64,000 bases of DNA from Rosa chinensis (lineage: Eukaryota > Streptophyta > Magnoliopsida > Rosales > Rosaceae). Below the pieces are notes generated by a model. It worked only from the letters and a program-made list of their open reading frames with translations, had not been told where the DNA came from and searched no databases. Both the position numbers and the translations under genes were made by a program. Below, piece by piece: positions 46,453 to 58,800 of this stretch. The stretch's first letter is position 1, and each line of letters begins with the position of its first letter. The stretch is taken from assembly GCF_002994745.2 (NCBI RefSeq), contig NC_037091.1, positions 2,907,501-2,971,500 of the forward strand. The letters are read 5' to 3'.

Positions 46453-49011
46453 TCAAGATCCCTATAGAGATATGCAGTAACCACATCCATGAGCTGCATT
46501 TCTAGTCATTCGGAAACTACCAAGCTAACTAAGTAGTGAAACGTTATAACGTCCATTACGAGAGAGTATGTCTCCTCGTAGTCAATTCCAGGGCGTTGTG
46601 AGAAACCTTGCTTCACAAGGTGAGCCTTGTACCTCAAGACTTCATTCTTCTCATTACGCTTTCTGACAAAGACCCATTTATGTCCTACAGGCTTTACACT
46701 TGGTAGGGTTAGCACTACTAGACCAAATACATGTCTCTTTATCAGAGAATCTAATTATGCCTGGATTGCTTCTTTCCATTTAGGCCAATCTGCTCTTTGT
46801 TGATATTCTGCAACAGAGCGTGGTTCGATATCATCGTGTTCTATGATTTCTTGAGCAACAGTGTATGCAAATACATCATTAATGTGTATGGAATATCTTT
46901 CTATCAACTCATACGCACTCTCATAATCCATTGAGATTTCTTTGTTCTCTGGAATCATTTCAAACATCGGAGCGTCCTCAAGTATTGATTCATGGACATA
47001 ACTATAATCAGAGACAATCTCATGAGAGGGATTCTCTACATTGATGATTAATGGATCAGTTTGTGCCTTACTTGCCCTCTCTTCCTTGGGTGAGTGTCAA
47101 TCGAACCAAGTGGCATCCCCCTCTTCCTTTGGGGAGCCACGGCCTCAACCACACCTCCACTAAGTGTAGTTGCAATGCCTTTATCTGCTGCACCGTGCCT
47201 CTTGTTGGGGACTTCTAACCATGCAGGCACATTTGCAGCTGGTATATGTGATCTGGTCACTTTTGCGATATCAGTAAACGCATTAGACTTCGAATTTGCT
47301 ACGTTCTGAAGATCGATTATTTTTTTTCACTTCACTTTCACTTTGTGAAGTGCGGGGATCAAAATGAGACAGAGTGGGGACAAACCATGACAATTCCTGT
47401 CGTTCCCTTGGAAAATCCTTTTTCCTATCTCTCCCTAACGACGGGAAGACTGTCTCATCAACGTGACAATCCGCAAATCTAGCGGTAAAGAGATCTTCTA
47501 TCAAGGGTTCCAAGTAGCGGATAATTGTTGGGAATTCATATCCAACATAAATATTTAATCATCTCTGAGGACCTATTTTGGTGCGCTGTAGGGGCACAAT
47601 AGGCACATAAATTGCGCAACCAAATATGCTTCAGTGTGAAATGTCAGGCTCATATCCAGTTACCAACTGGTACGCAGAAAATGGTTGGCTAGCAGTATGT
47701 CTGAAAAGGATAAGTAAAGCTGTGTGCAATATTGCATAACCCCATGCATATATAGGCAGGTTGGTGCGCATAACCAGTGCCCTAGCCACCATCTGTAGCC
47801 TTTTGATGGTGGTTTCTACGACACCATTTTGTGTATGCACATGGGGTACAGGATGCTCTACATCGATCCCAATAGACATGCAATATTCATCAAATGCTTT
47901 TGATGTAAACTCTCTAGCGTTATCAAGCCTTATAGACTTGATAAGGTGATCAAGGTGGTGAGCCCTTAAACTTATAATCTGTGTTAGGAGTGCAACATTT
48001 CTTGTGGACACTAAAACGACATGCGATCAGCATGTCGAAGCATCGACCAGAACCATAAAGTGCTTGAATGGTCCGCATTCTGGATGGATAGGTCCACAGA
48101 TATTTCCTTGTATCCTTTGTAGGAATGGAATGTTTTGTTTTATATCTTTAGCATAGGAAGGTCTCGATCTTGTTTTTGCTAAAGAGCAGGCTTTGCAAAA
48201 CGAGTGATGTGCCTTTGAAATAGTCAATGAGGCATAATGAGAGGGAGGTAGTGCTTCTGGTACTTCAGAAAGCAATGGTTGGATTTGAGCAGTATTAGGA
48301 CCGACACCTTGCAGTGTGACGGATTTTTGTCACACTTTATTTTTCACTCGAAAGAAGGGATGTCCATGTGAGTTTTTTTTTTTTTTTTTTTTTTTTTAAT
48401 TCGGATCATCATGTCACAACCGGGGTGCCCTAGGCGGTCATGCCAAAGCCTGTATGAGTCAGTGTCCCACATTTCATTGTTGGTGACAGTATAGGATTCA
48501 ATGATCCAAATCGTAGTGAGGTACAGTCCACTAGATTGACTCATAAGTTTCTCTAAAATGCGTTTCCTTTCACATTCATTAGAGGTAATATAAAGGTATT
48601 CAGTTCCATTCTTACAGTGTGTTTCTACATGATAAACGTTGGCACGAATATCTTTGAAACTTAATAAGGTTTGATTAGCTCTTGGTGCATACAGAGCGTC
48701 TGTGACATTAAATATATCTCATATTCTTTAGAGTATTTCTATTTTAGGTAGAATGATAATCTTTTCATTCAAATAATTTTTTCTTTTTCTAGATGTATTG
48801 TTTTACATCTTTATAGTGCTATTTCGAACCATGTGGATATGTGTAGTAAATAAATTTGAATAAATTCAGTGCTTCAGAATAAAATTCAAAATTTATTAAT
48901 AAGCCAATGACAATCAAATCAAGGTCTTGTTCAGAAATCTAATTCATCAAACCATTTTTGAAATAAACTTTAAGACCAAGTAATAGTCTAATTAAAAATG
49001 AGGCATTATGC

Positions 49012-50652
49012 CTTCATGACTTGATACACATTTACGCAAGCATACGTATCATTGTCAAGATAGGGAAGTATTGTGCCCAAAATTATCGTACCACGCGGAT
49101 TAGTGGTTAACCCACAATCCTTGAGTGGTTGGAACTAGAGTCACTAAGCAAAGAAAAGAAAAAAAATAAAGTAAATAAAATAAAAATGCTATTCTAAGGC
49201 ACCAAGCCTTAGTAATGCTCGACTTTGGTTTTTACCAAAGCTTAATCAAAACTAAGAGCCTAGTGGTGGATATGTACAAATGAGTCGAAAATTGTAGGAA
49301 GTTTTGAATTGTGAATTAACTAAATTAAACGCAACCGAAAAGTAAACTAAACAACTAATTAACGAACTAGAAAATTAAATTTGGGTTTTCAAATTAATGG
49401 GAACATGGGAGTGTTGGATGATTCACATTAACTATCTTGTAAACATCGATGCCAATTTCACAAATGCATGCATTTCCTAATTATGTCAAGTCCCATATCT
49501 AGTACCGGTTAAGACTACTAAACCAATTATCCTTTCAGTGTATTGATTATGCCGGTTAAGGCCACAATCAACTCTTTAATTTGGGCATTACGCCGGTTAA
49601 GGCTGCAATATCCAAAATTAGAGGCCTAAAGAGCAAGATAATAGAGACCCAAGCAAGCTTAGCTACAATTAAGCTAGCTAATGGTCACCACACTTAAATC
49701 CTAGATGCCACAAGACTAATAAGCTGTCAATTTATCAATCTACTCATCACAATTGCCCACAACATAATTTCAAAGGGTGTCAAAACCTAGAAACATGTTT
49801 CTAAGGACCAATAAATTCGGATTTAAAATATACACAATGAAAATTGCATTTATTAAAATTAAAGCATCAATGTTTAAACAAGATGAGTTAGGGCTTCTCA
49901 ACCCTAACTCCCAAATTGAACTACTCACTATCCGTAGTCAAATACATCATTAATAACAAATAAAATTATGGAATAGATAATAAGGAAAAGATGAGAGAGT
50001 TAGCTCGGTCACTTCTAGCTATGAGCTAGTATGAACCAAGTAATTTCTTCACCCAACTACCTAAAATAGAGATTGGTGCTCTTGATGATGATTCTTTGAA
50101 GCTTGAGTGAGAAATCCTCCAAATACCCACAAGAAAAGTAAAGAAAATAAAAGACATGGAAGGGTGGAAAGGAGAGGGTAGCAGCCCTCCCCCTATGGAA
50201 ATTGGGAAGTTCGGCGCTATAGAAGGTGGGTATGATTAAGAGTGTGGGTTCTCCTTTTTAATTGTGGCCGTCCTCATTTGGAAGAGGTAGAGGAGAGATA
50301 AGGTGATGCGCACGTGTCAACAATTGATTGGTGTCAAAGAAAAGGAAGGAAATGGTCTGGCGTGCAAGACTAAGGTATGGATGGCCATGTGTCATCATTT
50401 AATTGGCTAATTCAATTAAACATAATGTTTAATTGATGCACCTCTCACGCGTGATGATAGCACAGATGCTAATCTTCATTTCTTAATCATTTGCTCCGAT
50501 TTCGTACCAATTTCTCACGATTTCGGTAACTTCATTTATTTCCTACAAAATAAATAAAAATAGATTAACTATATATTAATTTACTTGAGCATTAGCTTAA
50601 TTATAGTATTTTAGATATAATTACACGTATAAAAATGTGTATAATCACTTCA
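49012..50652. mobile_element. 1.6-kb solo LTR inserted in the copia element
   Basis: The element 49017-50647 (1631 bp) begins TGACTTGATACACATTT and ends AAATGTGTATAATCA. These termini are imperfect inverted repeats with TG...CA ends. It is flanked by the perfect 5-bp repeat CTTCA (49012-49016 and 50648-50652). Both flanks are copia sequence (protease side and gag side), so it inserted into the copia element. It contains the paired phrases GCCGGTTAAGGCCAC and GCCGGTTAAGGCTGC (about 49551 and 49592). No protein domain was seen. A whole non-autonomous element remains possible, but one LTR is simpler. Confidence 0.75.
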
Positions 50653-51651
50653 CAACTGTTTTTAGAAAATAAAATAAATAAAGCAGATCAATCAAAATCT
50701 AGGGCATCCATTGACTGAGCAAGTTCCTTGTTACCATTGAAGTCTGCAATTGTGAGGTTGACATCTGGGTCATGGCATTCTTCTTCCATATAGTGAGCCT
50801 ATTGTTCTCTAGACTCCATATCCCTCTTGTAAGTGGCTGCAACTATGTTGCTTGCTTGGCAGTTCTTGTACCAATGCCCAATGACTCCACACCTATAGCA
50901 TGGTTCATTGCCAACTATATCCTGTTTGACTGAAGGATTCTTAGGTGCCTTTTGCATCTTGTTTTCACGATCCCCATGTCCCTTTCCACGTGGTGTATTG
51001 TTGCCACGTGGGTAGGGATCAGCCTCGGGAATTTTCATTGTTCCAGTGGGCCTGCTATTGTTGTTCAAGAGAACCTCATTATGCCTCTCAACCACTTGCA
51101 GTAGGTTGATCAACTTATTGAAGGTTGTGATTCTTTTGTTGTTATACTCGAGCCTTGTACTGGTTGATCAACTTATACTGGTTCGCTAGTATAAGCGCTG
51201 AAGTAGGAAATGTGGAAAGAGTCTTGTAGATCATATCATCTTCTGTGATTTCCCTTCCACAGAAATTAAGATGTGCCTTTAAGCGCAACATGTCCTTGTT
51301 GAACTCATTGACCCTTTTATAATCAAGCAAGCGGATTCCATTCCACTGAACGGCTAGTTCTGGGAGCAAAGTGTCATGAATGTTCCCAAAATGTCTCTTA
51401 AGGGCATCCCACAGTTCTTTGGGTGTCTTCAACTGAAGGTACTCCCAACGTAGGCTATGATCAATATGTCGCCTCAGAAACATTAAGGCATTTGCTTTCA
51501 CCTTATTAGAAAGTTCATCATCTTTGGGGTCGGTAATGGTGGCAATGTAGTCTTTTGCCACAAAGGCACTTTCTACATCGGAAACCCAATGATGGTACTC
51601 AAGTCCTTTTGAGTCCTAGATGTCAAATTCAGGTCGAGTTGGATCAGCCAT

Positions 51652-53357
51652 CTACATAAACAAGAGGGAAGATATAAATTAAGCAGTCATAAAGACATCC
51701 ACGTGAATTATTTTCCAAACATATGAATTAGATTTCAAGACCAAGATTCGTAATTGTCACATTTTTTCGATGCTATGTGAAAATACTTTATCACAGTAAG
51801 TGTGTGTGTGTGTATAATGTGCATGAATTTTCATTATCATGACAAAAAACGGATTGTATATGTTGCATTCTAAAAATAACCATAGCACATTTAAACATAA
51901 CATATATAAAAATAAACTACATGGCATGCTCAAATTTCATAAATATACAACAAATTATATACTACACATAATAATTAGCAATAATATATCATGAGTAAAA
52001 ATAAAAAAATCACGAAACATGCTTTAAATTTCATGATAGAAACATAAGCAATAAAATATAAAACATGCTAAACATATTAATAAATCATGCATCAAGATGA
52101 TTATAAAACATAAATGACAAGGCATGCTTGAAAGGATCAAAATTATCTAACTAAACATGCTCAAGAATAAAATATAATAAAAGCATAAACAAAAAAATAT
52201 AAAGCTTAAAAATAGAAAATAAAATTCACATGCTTGGTTAAAATCATAAAATAAAATAAAGAAAACATACTTGATTTCAAGAAAAGAAAACAATACTAGC
52301 GCACGCGCGTGTCGATGCAGGCGTGCGTAGCGATGTTTTTTTTTTTTTGGGCAAAGGTGGGCCGCAAGGCCTTTTTCCTTTTGTTTCTGAGCCGCCCTTT
52401 TCTTTGGGCCGACTCACTTTTTTTCTTTTTTTTCCTTGTCTTTCTTTTCTTTTCTTTTTCTCTCTCTCTTTTTTTCTTCTTCTTCCTCGCGTCTTCTTCG
52501 TTCTGGTTCTTTGATGGGTGGCTGATTCTGGGCCATGGTAGGCGAGGAGCGCTGGGATGAGGCCGGGATTGCAGGATCGTCGGCGCTAGGCTGGATCGAA
52601 AACGGTGATGCGCACGGGGGGTTGTAGCAGTGGTGGGTGGAGGCGGTGGGTCTGCTGCGAGGCTGCTGGCCAGCAAGGCTAGTCGTGCGCGCGGGTCTTC
52701 TGACGGTGGTGTGCTGTGTTGCGCAGGCGGCGGGGCGGGGCTGCAGGGCTGCCGGATTCTGCAGCTATCTCTGCTGGGATCTGCGCGGGTGTGCTGGTCG
52801 CGTGGGTAGGAGGACGGCTGGATCCAAGGCCGGAATGCAGGGGGTTGGGATCGGTGCTGTAGGCGGTTGGTGCTGCAGATGACTCTGGTGAAGGGGAGGC
52901 GGTGCTGCATTTCCTTATGGGTTGGCGGGGACGAAGGAATTCAAAACTATGCAAACACACACAACCATTCAACGTTACCTTTCCCCATATCACCTAGTGC
53001 CTCTCCAGAGTCGACGCGCGTACGTAATAGGTGTAATCTTCCCTGTTCACAAACCCAAGGAAATACTAACAGCAGTCTAACATGTACAGAGAAGGACCAT
53101 TCGGTTTCTTGATTGCATGTTTTCTTTCTTGGCATCTATCTATGCAGTTCACAAGGTTGATATATTGTATTCTACTAGCGAGCACCAATCTCCGATCCTG
53201 ATAAAGATCAATGCCGATTGAGGCTCTAAAGCTTGGGCGGAAAACATGTTTTCCGCCTTGGCCCAATATTCAAGTCCACAGAGGCATAACCACATGGGGT
53301 CTCTTGGGCCTTCATAATTTTTTATAAGCCCTAAACATAAACTACTAAAATAAAGAG

Positions 53358-53360
<3 letters not shown>
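51652..53360. other. AT-rich leader then GC-rich block of uncertain nature
   Basis: 51652-52290 is AT-rich with repeated AAAACATGCTAAAC-type phrases, and may be the copia leader. 52300-52960 is abruptly GC-rich on one side and pyrimidine-rich on the other, with a frame of 204 codons on the minus strand that is low complexity (Pro/Ser, then Lys/Glu). I see no family there. It may be an untranslated leader or an LTR fragment. No 5' LTR matching the 44.8-kb LTR was found. Confidence 0.3.

Positions 53361-53404
<44 letters not shown>
53361..53404. repeat. (TA)n microsatellite
   Basis: A pure TA dinucleotide run of about 44 bp, in intergenic DNA. Confidence 0.9.
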
Positions 53405-53408
<4 letters not shown>

Positions 53409-55113
53409 AGCTTTCTTTTTCTCTGTGGTTGGTGTTGATAAGCTGATGTATGATTTTGTTTGTTTTGGTCGTGGCCTCGTGGGTGAGTGAGACAATGGCA
53501 AATTCAAAACCCAACGGCATTGTTTGATAGAAAAGACAAGTGTATCCATTTTCGAAAGGCTAAACACGAAGCTAGCTGGACCCAGGCGATGACCTCATCC
53601 CAGAAAGAACGAAAGCTCATCTTCAGCTACCGACACCTTCATCCCAATCCATCCACAAAATGCTACCCTGCATCCCCGCGGCCTGCTTTTGTCTCTATCA
53701 TCATCATCCTCTACTGCTCATCATACTAAACCCCAAACCATGTCATCAATCCTCATGGCATCAATGTCCTATCAATCAATAACTCAAGCCATTCTATCGA
53801 ACATTTTAGTCATATTAGAGACAAAAAATCTTTCAGCAAAGTTTTCGTAAATTGATATTGTCAAAACATAACTGACTTAATTACCGATTAACACGCGTTA
53901 TCAATAATTATTACGTTGACTCAATACATACATTGTCGACTTGACATGATTGAGACAAATATGTATTAATCAAAGTACGAAACCAAATTTTGCACTCATG
54001 AATCCATCACCAGAATCTGACAAGTAATTGATGAATTAAGTTCAAATGTATGTTTCTTGAGAAATTAAATTTGGAAGCGTAATACAAGAGTTGCTCAAAT
54101 AGGAGTAGAGGCAATAATCTAATATCATTGGACACCATTTGGACACGATGTATATGTATTAGTGCCTCGAGTAGACATGCATGCACGTAATCAAAACCAA
54201 GTGAACAAAGCAAATATGACTCTTTCTTCAACAACTAATTAAGCTTCAATTACCATCAAACTCTTCTCCTGAGTTTCCACGCCTTGATTGATGAGTCAAA
54301 TTGAAGCCTGGGATCTGAAAAGTCAAGGATGATGAAACCCGCGGTGCACATTAACTTGGTGGCACGTTCCACACCCAATCAAGTTTGGGCAAAATCCGAT
54401 TATCAATTCGTCATTGGATGGTTCACCTCTTAATTAATTAAAACGGAGATTAATTAAAGTTGAAGTCATGCTTTTCAACAAAATATTGTCTCAACGTGTC
54501 TTGTTGCCGTCGGTGCCTAAGACTGTTACAAAATCACTATATAAAATAACTTTGAATTAGCTTTAGTGGAAAATGTCTTGCACAAAGAGTGAAAGACTAT
54601 ATTGCCATTCTTGAAGTTGGATGTTTAAAGATGAGCAATTACGAGACGTTGTCGAGATAATCAAATATGACCAACTAATCCATTTATCTACTAAAAGTAA
54701 TTTGATGTATAAATAATTTTAAAGAAATAACATCGATTTATTGCTAATTCAATAAACGATGTGCACCAAAATATTTCAAAAAAAAAAAAAAAGACTGATA
54801 AAACATTATTTCCTAACTCAAACCCCCAACAATCAGTCACTCGATTTGAAGCACGTAAAAATGTTATGGCGCCCGATTTTAGAACTTTTGTTGGTCTATT
54901 TCATCATCTGATAATCTCATTGAGATCAAACCTCACTGGATAACTTAGACGATTTTAGTCCTGTCTTCTAAGAAGTATTCAAAAATTGAAACATTTTAAA
55001 AAAGTATAAAGAATAGGTCTATTTTGTCTTATGCAGTACATTGTAGGTCTCTGCTTTAATTAATAACATATCTACACCTTCCTAATGAAAACGAAGAAAC
55101 CTTATTTACTTTA
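53405..55113. other. Intergenic AT-rich DNA
   Basis: I find no supported gene in this 1.7 kb. The small frames lack motifs. Confidence 0.35.
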
Positions 55114-55452
55114 AGGGAAAACATCACAAATGGTGTATGAACTTTAGGCATTTCTACACTTTGGTGTACCAACTTTCATAACTATCAGAATGGTGTATCA
55201 AGTTTGCTCCAATCTTTCATTTTGGTGTACGCCGTTAAATTTTCCGTTATCTTTACCAAAAAAAAAAACTGACAAAGCTAAAGGAAAGATAACGGAATTT
55301 ATTTTTTTTTGCAAAGATAACGGAAAATTTAACGGCGTACACCAAAATGAAAAATTGGAGCAAACTTGATACACCATTCTGATAGTTATGAAAGTTGGTA
55401 CACTAAAGTGTAGAAATGCTTAAAGTTCATACACTATTTGTGAAGATATCCA
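55114..55452. mobile_element. Hairpin MITE (about 340 bp) upstream of dymeclin
   Basis: The two halves are near-complete inverted repeats of about 130-150 bp, pairing CACAAATGGTGTATGAAC with GTTCATACACTATTTGTG, and GGTGTACGCCGTTAAATTTT with its complement. They are separated by a short spacer rich in A and T. Transcripts through it would fold into a long hairpin. A clear TSD was not found (the flanks share TTTAA-like sequence). It ends about 430 bp before the dymeclin start codon. Confidence 0.75.
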
Positions 55453-55883
55453 TTTTTAATGAAGATTCGTTGTTAGTTAACCGATAGAGTAAGTTATTAG
55501 AGCGCTGTGGACAAGGGCATTATGGTCAGAGGAAAAAGATTAACTGGAGAATTAACGCAATGTCGTTTTGGATCCACAACCGAAAAAATTCTGCAAAGTC
55601 GCGTGGTAATCTGTTTGGCTGTTGCAGACTTTCTAGTCTCTTTTTCTCTCTCTCTCTGTAAAGTGCTCCAAAACCTTCCTTTGTAAGCTCCTTCCCTCCA
55701 TCTTTCTCTCTCACTCTTCACAACGCCAAATCTCAGTCTCAATCTCCACCGTCACCTTCCGATCCAGACCTCTCCGGTAATGCCGTTGGCGCCAACAACC
55801 GCCGAGATCGCTCACCGAGTCCTCTAAATCTTCGTCGTCGTTGTCGTCGTGGTCTTCTGCTTGCTGCTGCATTTTTTCTCCGA

Positions 55884-58800
55884 ATGGGAGCGGTGCCGTC
55901 GACGCCGCGCTGGGGGAGTAGCTCCGCGGCGCGTCCGCTGGAAACGGCGGAGTATCTGATCGGGACCTTCGTCGGCGACGAGTCGTTTCCTTTGTCCTCT
56001 GATTACTGGCAGAAATTGCTCGACCTCCCTCTCAGTCTCCAATGGCCTCCTGACCGCGTTCAACAAGCTTGCGAGGCTCTTGGTCAGTCAACTCTCTCTC
56101 TCTCTCTCTCAGTTTCTGTGTTATGAATCATGAAATTGTTACTTGCTTTGATTCGAATTGTGTCAATAAAATGTAATTAGGGTTCTTTGATGTGCGGCAT
56201 CAGCATTAGTGCTAATCAAATGGTGCACAAGACTATGTAGTTGTGGATATTAAGTTAAGGCCTGTTCATCACAGTTGAAACCGACGGATATTAAGATTAG
56301 GATCAGCTGAGGGCAATAAATTTCAATGCTGAGGATCAACTTAGGGGAATAAATTTTCTCATTTTCGAGTCTAAAGCATTGTTAGAGAAAGTTAACCATC
56401 CTATACTTCTAAAAATTACCGAGAGTCCCTAAATAGAGCATAATAATTGAATTTGAGTAAAACTAAAGTAGCTACTATGCTGTGGGAGAAAGAAAAAGGG
56501 AAGGTAAGGTGCTTTCTGCTTATATTGAAATGCTTGGTTCAAGCTTCACTGTTTCGAGAACTCCTTAATCTTACCTAGCTGGCTGTTAAGTTTTAAGCAT
56601 GTGCTAGCCAAGGCCATAGGATCAATCAATTGGTTCTCAGATTGAGAAAAGAATGGGCATTTACTCATTATTGAGGGTATCTGAATGCTATTTGATATGT
56701 TGTTGAATAACCAAAAACTCCTTATAATAAGTAACCGAAGTGTAAAATTGTCAAAACCTCTGGCAAGTATGAATATAATAATGGGAAAGATAGAATTGTA
56801 GCTCACATATTATAAATACAAAATTGCGTAAATCACATCTTATGTTGCAAGTGATTGGTAGTCAACCAGTAGGTCTCACATACGCTTGTAGTAGCTAATG
56901 ATGTTTAAGTGCATCCATTCCCATCACTAATTCATTGGAACAAATAAGATCTTTGTTTAATTAACCATTGCTTCTTGACTCGACCTTAGGGGTATCCATG
57001 TAAGTTCTACAAATGTGCATGAGGATCCTCCCTTTTTGCTTTGAACTATGATGATTCGATAAAATGTTATGGATTGTACCTGTTTCTACTTCAAACTTTT
57101 CTTGTTTGGCAACTTTGCATACCTGCATGTTCTCATATGAGTGTTTTATTTTTTTGTCTCAATTTTGCAGCACAAAACAACTACAAAACCAGGCATCTCG
57201 CAAAGCTTCTGATCCATCTGGCATGGTGTTTACAAGAAGCTATTTCAACTTCTGGTGGCCCTTCTCTTGTTTATGGGAAGGCTGTTAATGCAGTGTACAT
57301 CTCATCTGTCTTTTTAAAGTACCTAATTGAAAATCCAAAAGGCGACAAGATTGAAGAGTTGTACTTATCTCTAGATGAAAGTGAGCCAATGCCAACTGAT
57401 ATTACAAGAGGTAATTTACTAGTATTCTTTTTGACAAATGATGTCAAACCAGTAATGAGCTTTTCTATGGAACTTGTTTCATGATTTCTTATTTCTAATG
57501 ATATCTTCAGCCCACCTGAAAGTTCAAAATAATTTTCTTATTCAGTGTGCTGTGAGGTGTACTGTGGTAGAATGATTTAGATGATAACTATAATTTGAGA
57601 ATCAAATCGAACCTATTATTATACACACATAATGGCTGTTAGTATTTTAGGCATTGTATATTTCCCCCTGTGGGGGTTGATGGGCGATGACTCAAAAGGA
57701 CACAACTACTGCCCATATCTAAAACTAGTAGCTATCTTTGTCATAGCAGTTCCCCTCTCTTTTATCCTATTCTTCATGTGTGTTTGCTGGGTATGGAGCT
57801 GGATGAGTAATGATTTTAGTGAGATGGAGTTGATAAAAGTGGGACATTTGACTGAATGGCTCCACCATATTGATTGAGTTCTTTTGAATGGACTGGGAAG
57901 TCTTGTTGTTTAGGTTTCTCATTTCATATACGTATTGCTTATCTGGGTTGACATTATGTAACAAAATGTTGTTGGCAGCATAAATTTATACCTGTTTTGT
58001 TATTCAATTTTGCAGATCTAAACATCGAGGATTTTGTAATGTGTAGTGTGCTTACCTTTATTGGATCAATAGATGTAAGGTACATACTCAAGTACTCATT
58101 TATGCCCTATTATTCAAATTGTGCCTACTGTTTTCCTAATTATATTTTTTCCTTGTCTGAAGTCCTGGTACATACCTCCTTCATTTGGAACTGCTTAACT
58201 TTGTGCTGATTGCAATGTCAACTCAGCTTCTTTCTGGGCCATCCCCAGGACCAGAAGATGTGAACCCATTTCTTGATGCAGCAATGTCTCAGGTTACTGG
58301 ACAAAATTGTGCTTATTTTATTCAAAATTTCTAGTTGATGCAATTTTTGTTTTATCTTGCATTAATTTTGCAATCTACAGGAAAGCTCGTTGGTTATCTC
58401 GGTTGTTCGCAGACTGCTACTCAACTACATCACTGGACCTTCGATACCCCTGAATAGTGCATCTTATTCTATATTTTCTGAAGGAAGCCAGCCTGGTGTT
58501 ATACAAAGAGTTAGTTCTGCAGCAGGTATGGCGGTTTCTTTGATAACAAATTTTCCTTTCTTCAATCTAATGTTGACTGGGCTCCTCCTGAGAGAACAGT
58601 ATACATATTCCCGGTTAATATATACCATTCGAAGCGTAAATTTTTTAATATCTTTTATTCTTTTATGCTTCTTTAGTGTCATGGTTTTCACTATTTTGAG
58701 TTTGTTGACCTGTTGGATAATATCAAAATAGACGTTGCTGTTGACACCAATTGTTTGACATGCAGCAAATTTGATGTTATTACCATTCAACTTTCTCGTC

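Larger units (their letters stand above)
44726..51651 (-). pseudogene. Decayed Ty1/copia retrotransposon (gag-pol), minus strand
   Basis: Reading 51651 down to 45185, the copia order is kept: gag (UBN2-type, start MADPTRPEFD at 51651, with a stop just after; CCHC knuckle CYRCGVIGHWYKNC near 50890), degenerate protease remnant (DALYAPRANQTLLSF near 48700), GAG-pre-integrase (LWHDRLGHPG near 48420), integrase core (48011-47631, DNAREF and HTQNGVVE), reverse transcriptase pieces (GHKWVFVRKRN near 46670 and SLYGLKQSGRMWY near 46320) and RNase H (45730-45185). Many stops and frameshifts, microsatellite expansions at 48371-48398 and 46410-46450, and an inserted solo LTR make it non-functional. The domain order integrase-before-RT identifies copia and excludes gypsy. 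Confidence 0.88.

Noticed and set aside
46259..46486. Frame containing repeated YI/IY residues
   Set aside because: The repeated residues come from the (TA)n microsatellite. Only the flanking SLYGLKQSGRMWY part is real copia reverse transcriptase.
52296..52910. 204-codon frame on the minus strand
   Set aside because: The sequence is low-complexity Pro/Ser followed by a Lys/Glu run from a pyrimidine-rich tract. It has no domain and no gene context, so I do not call it a gene.
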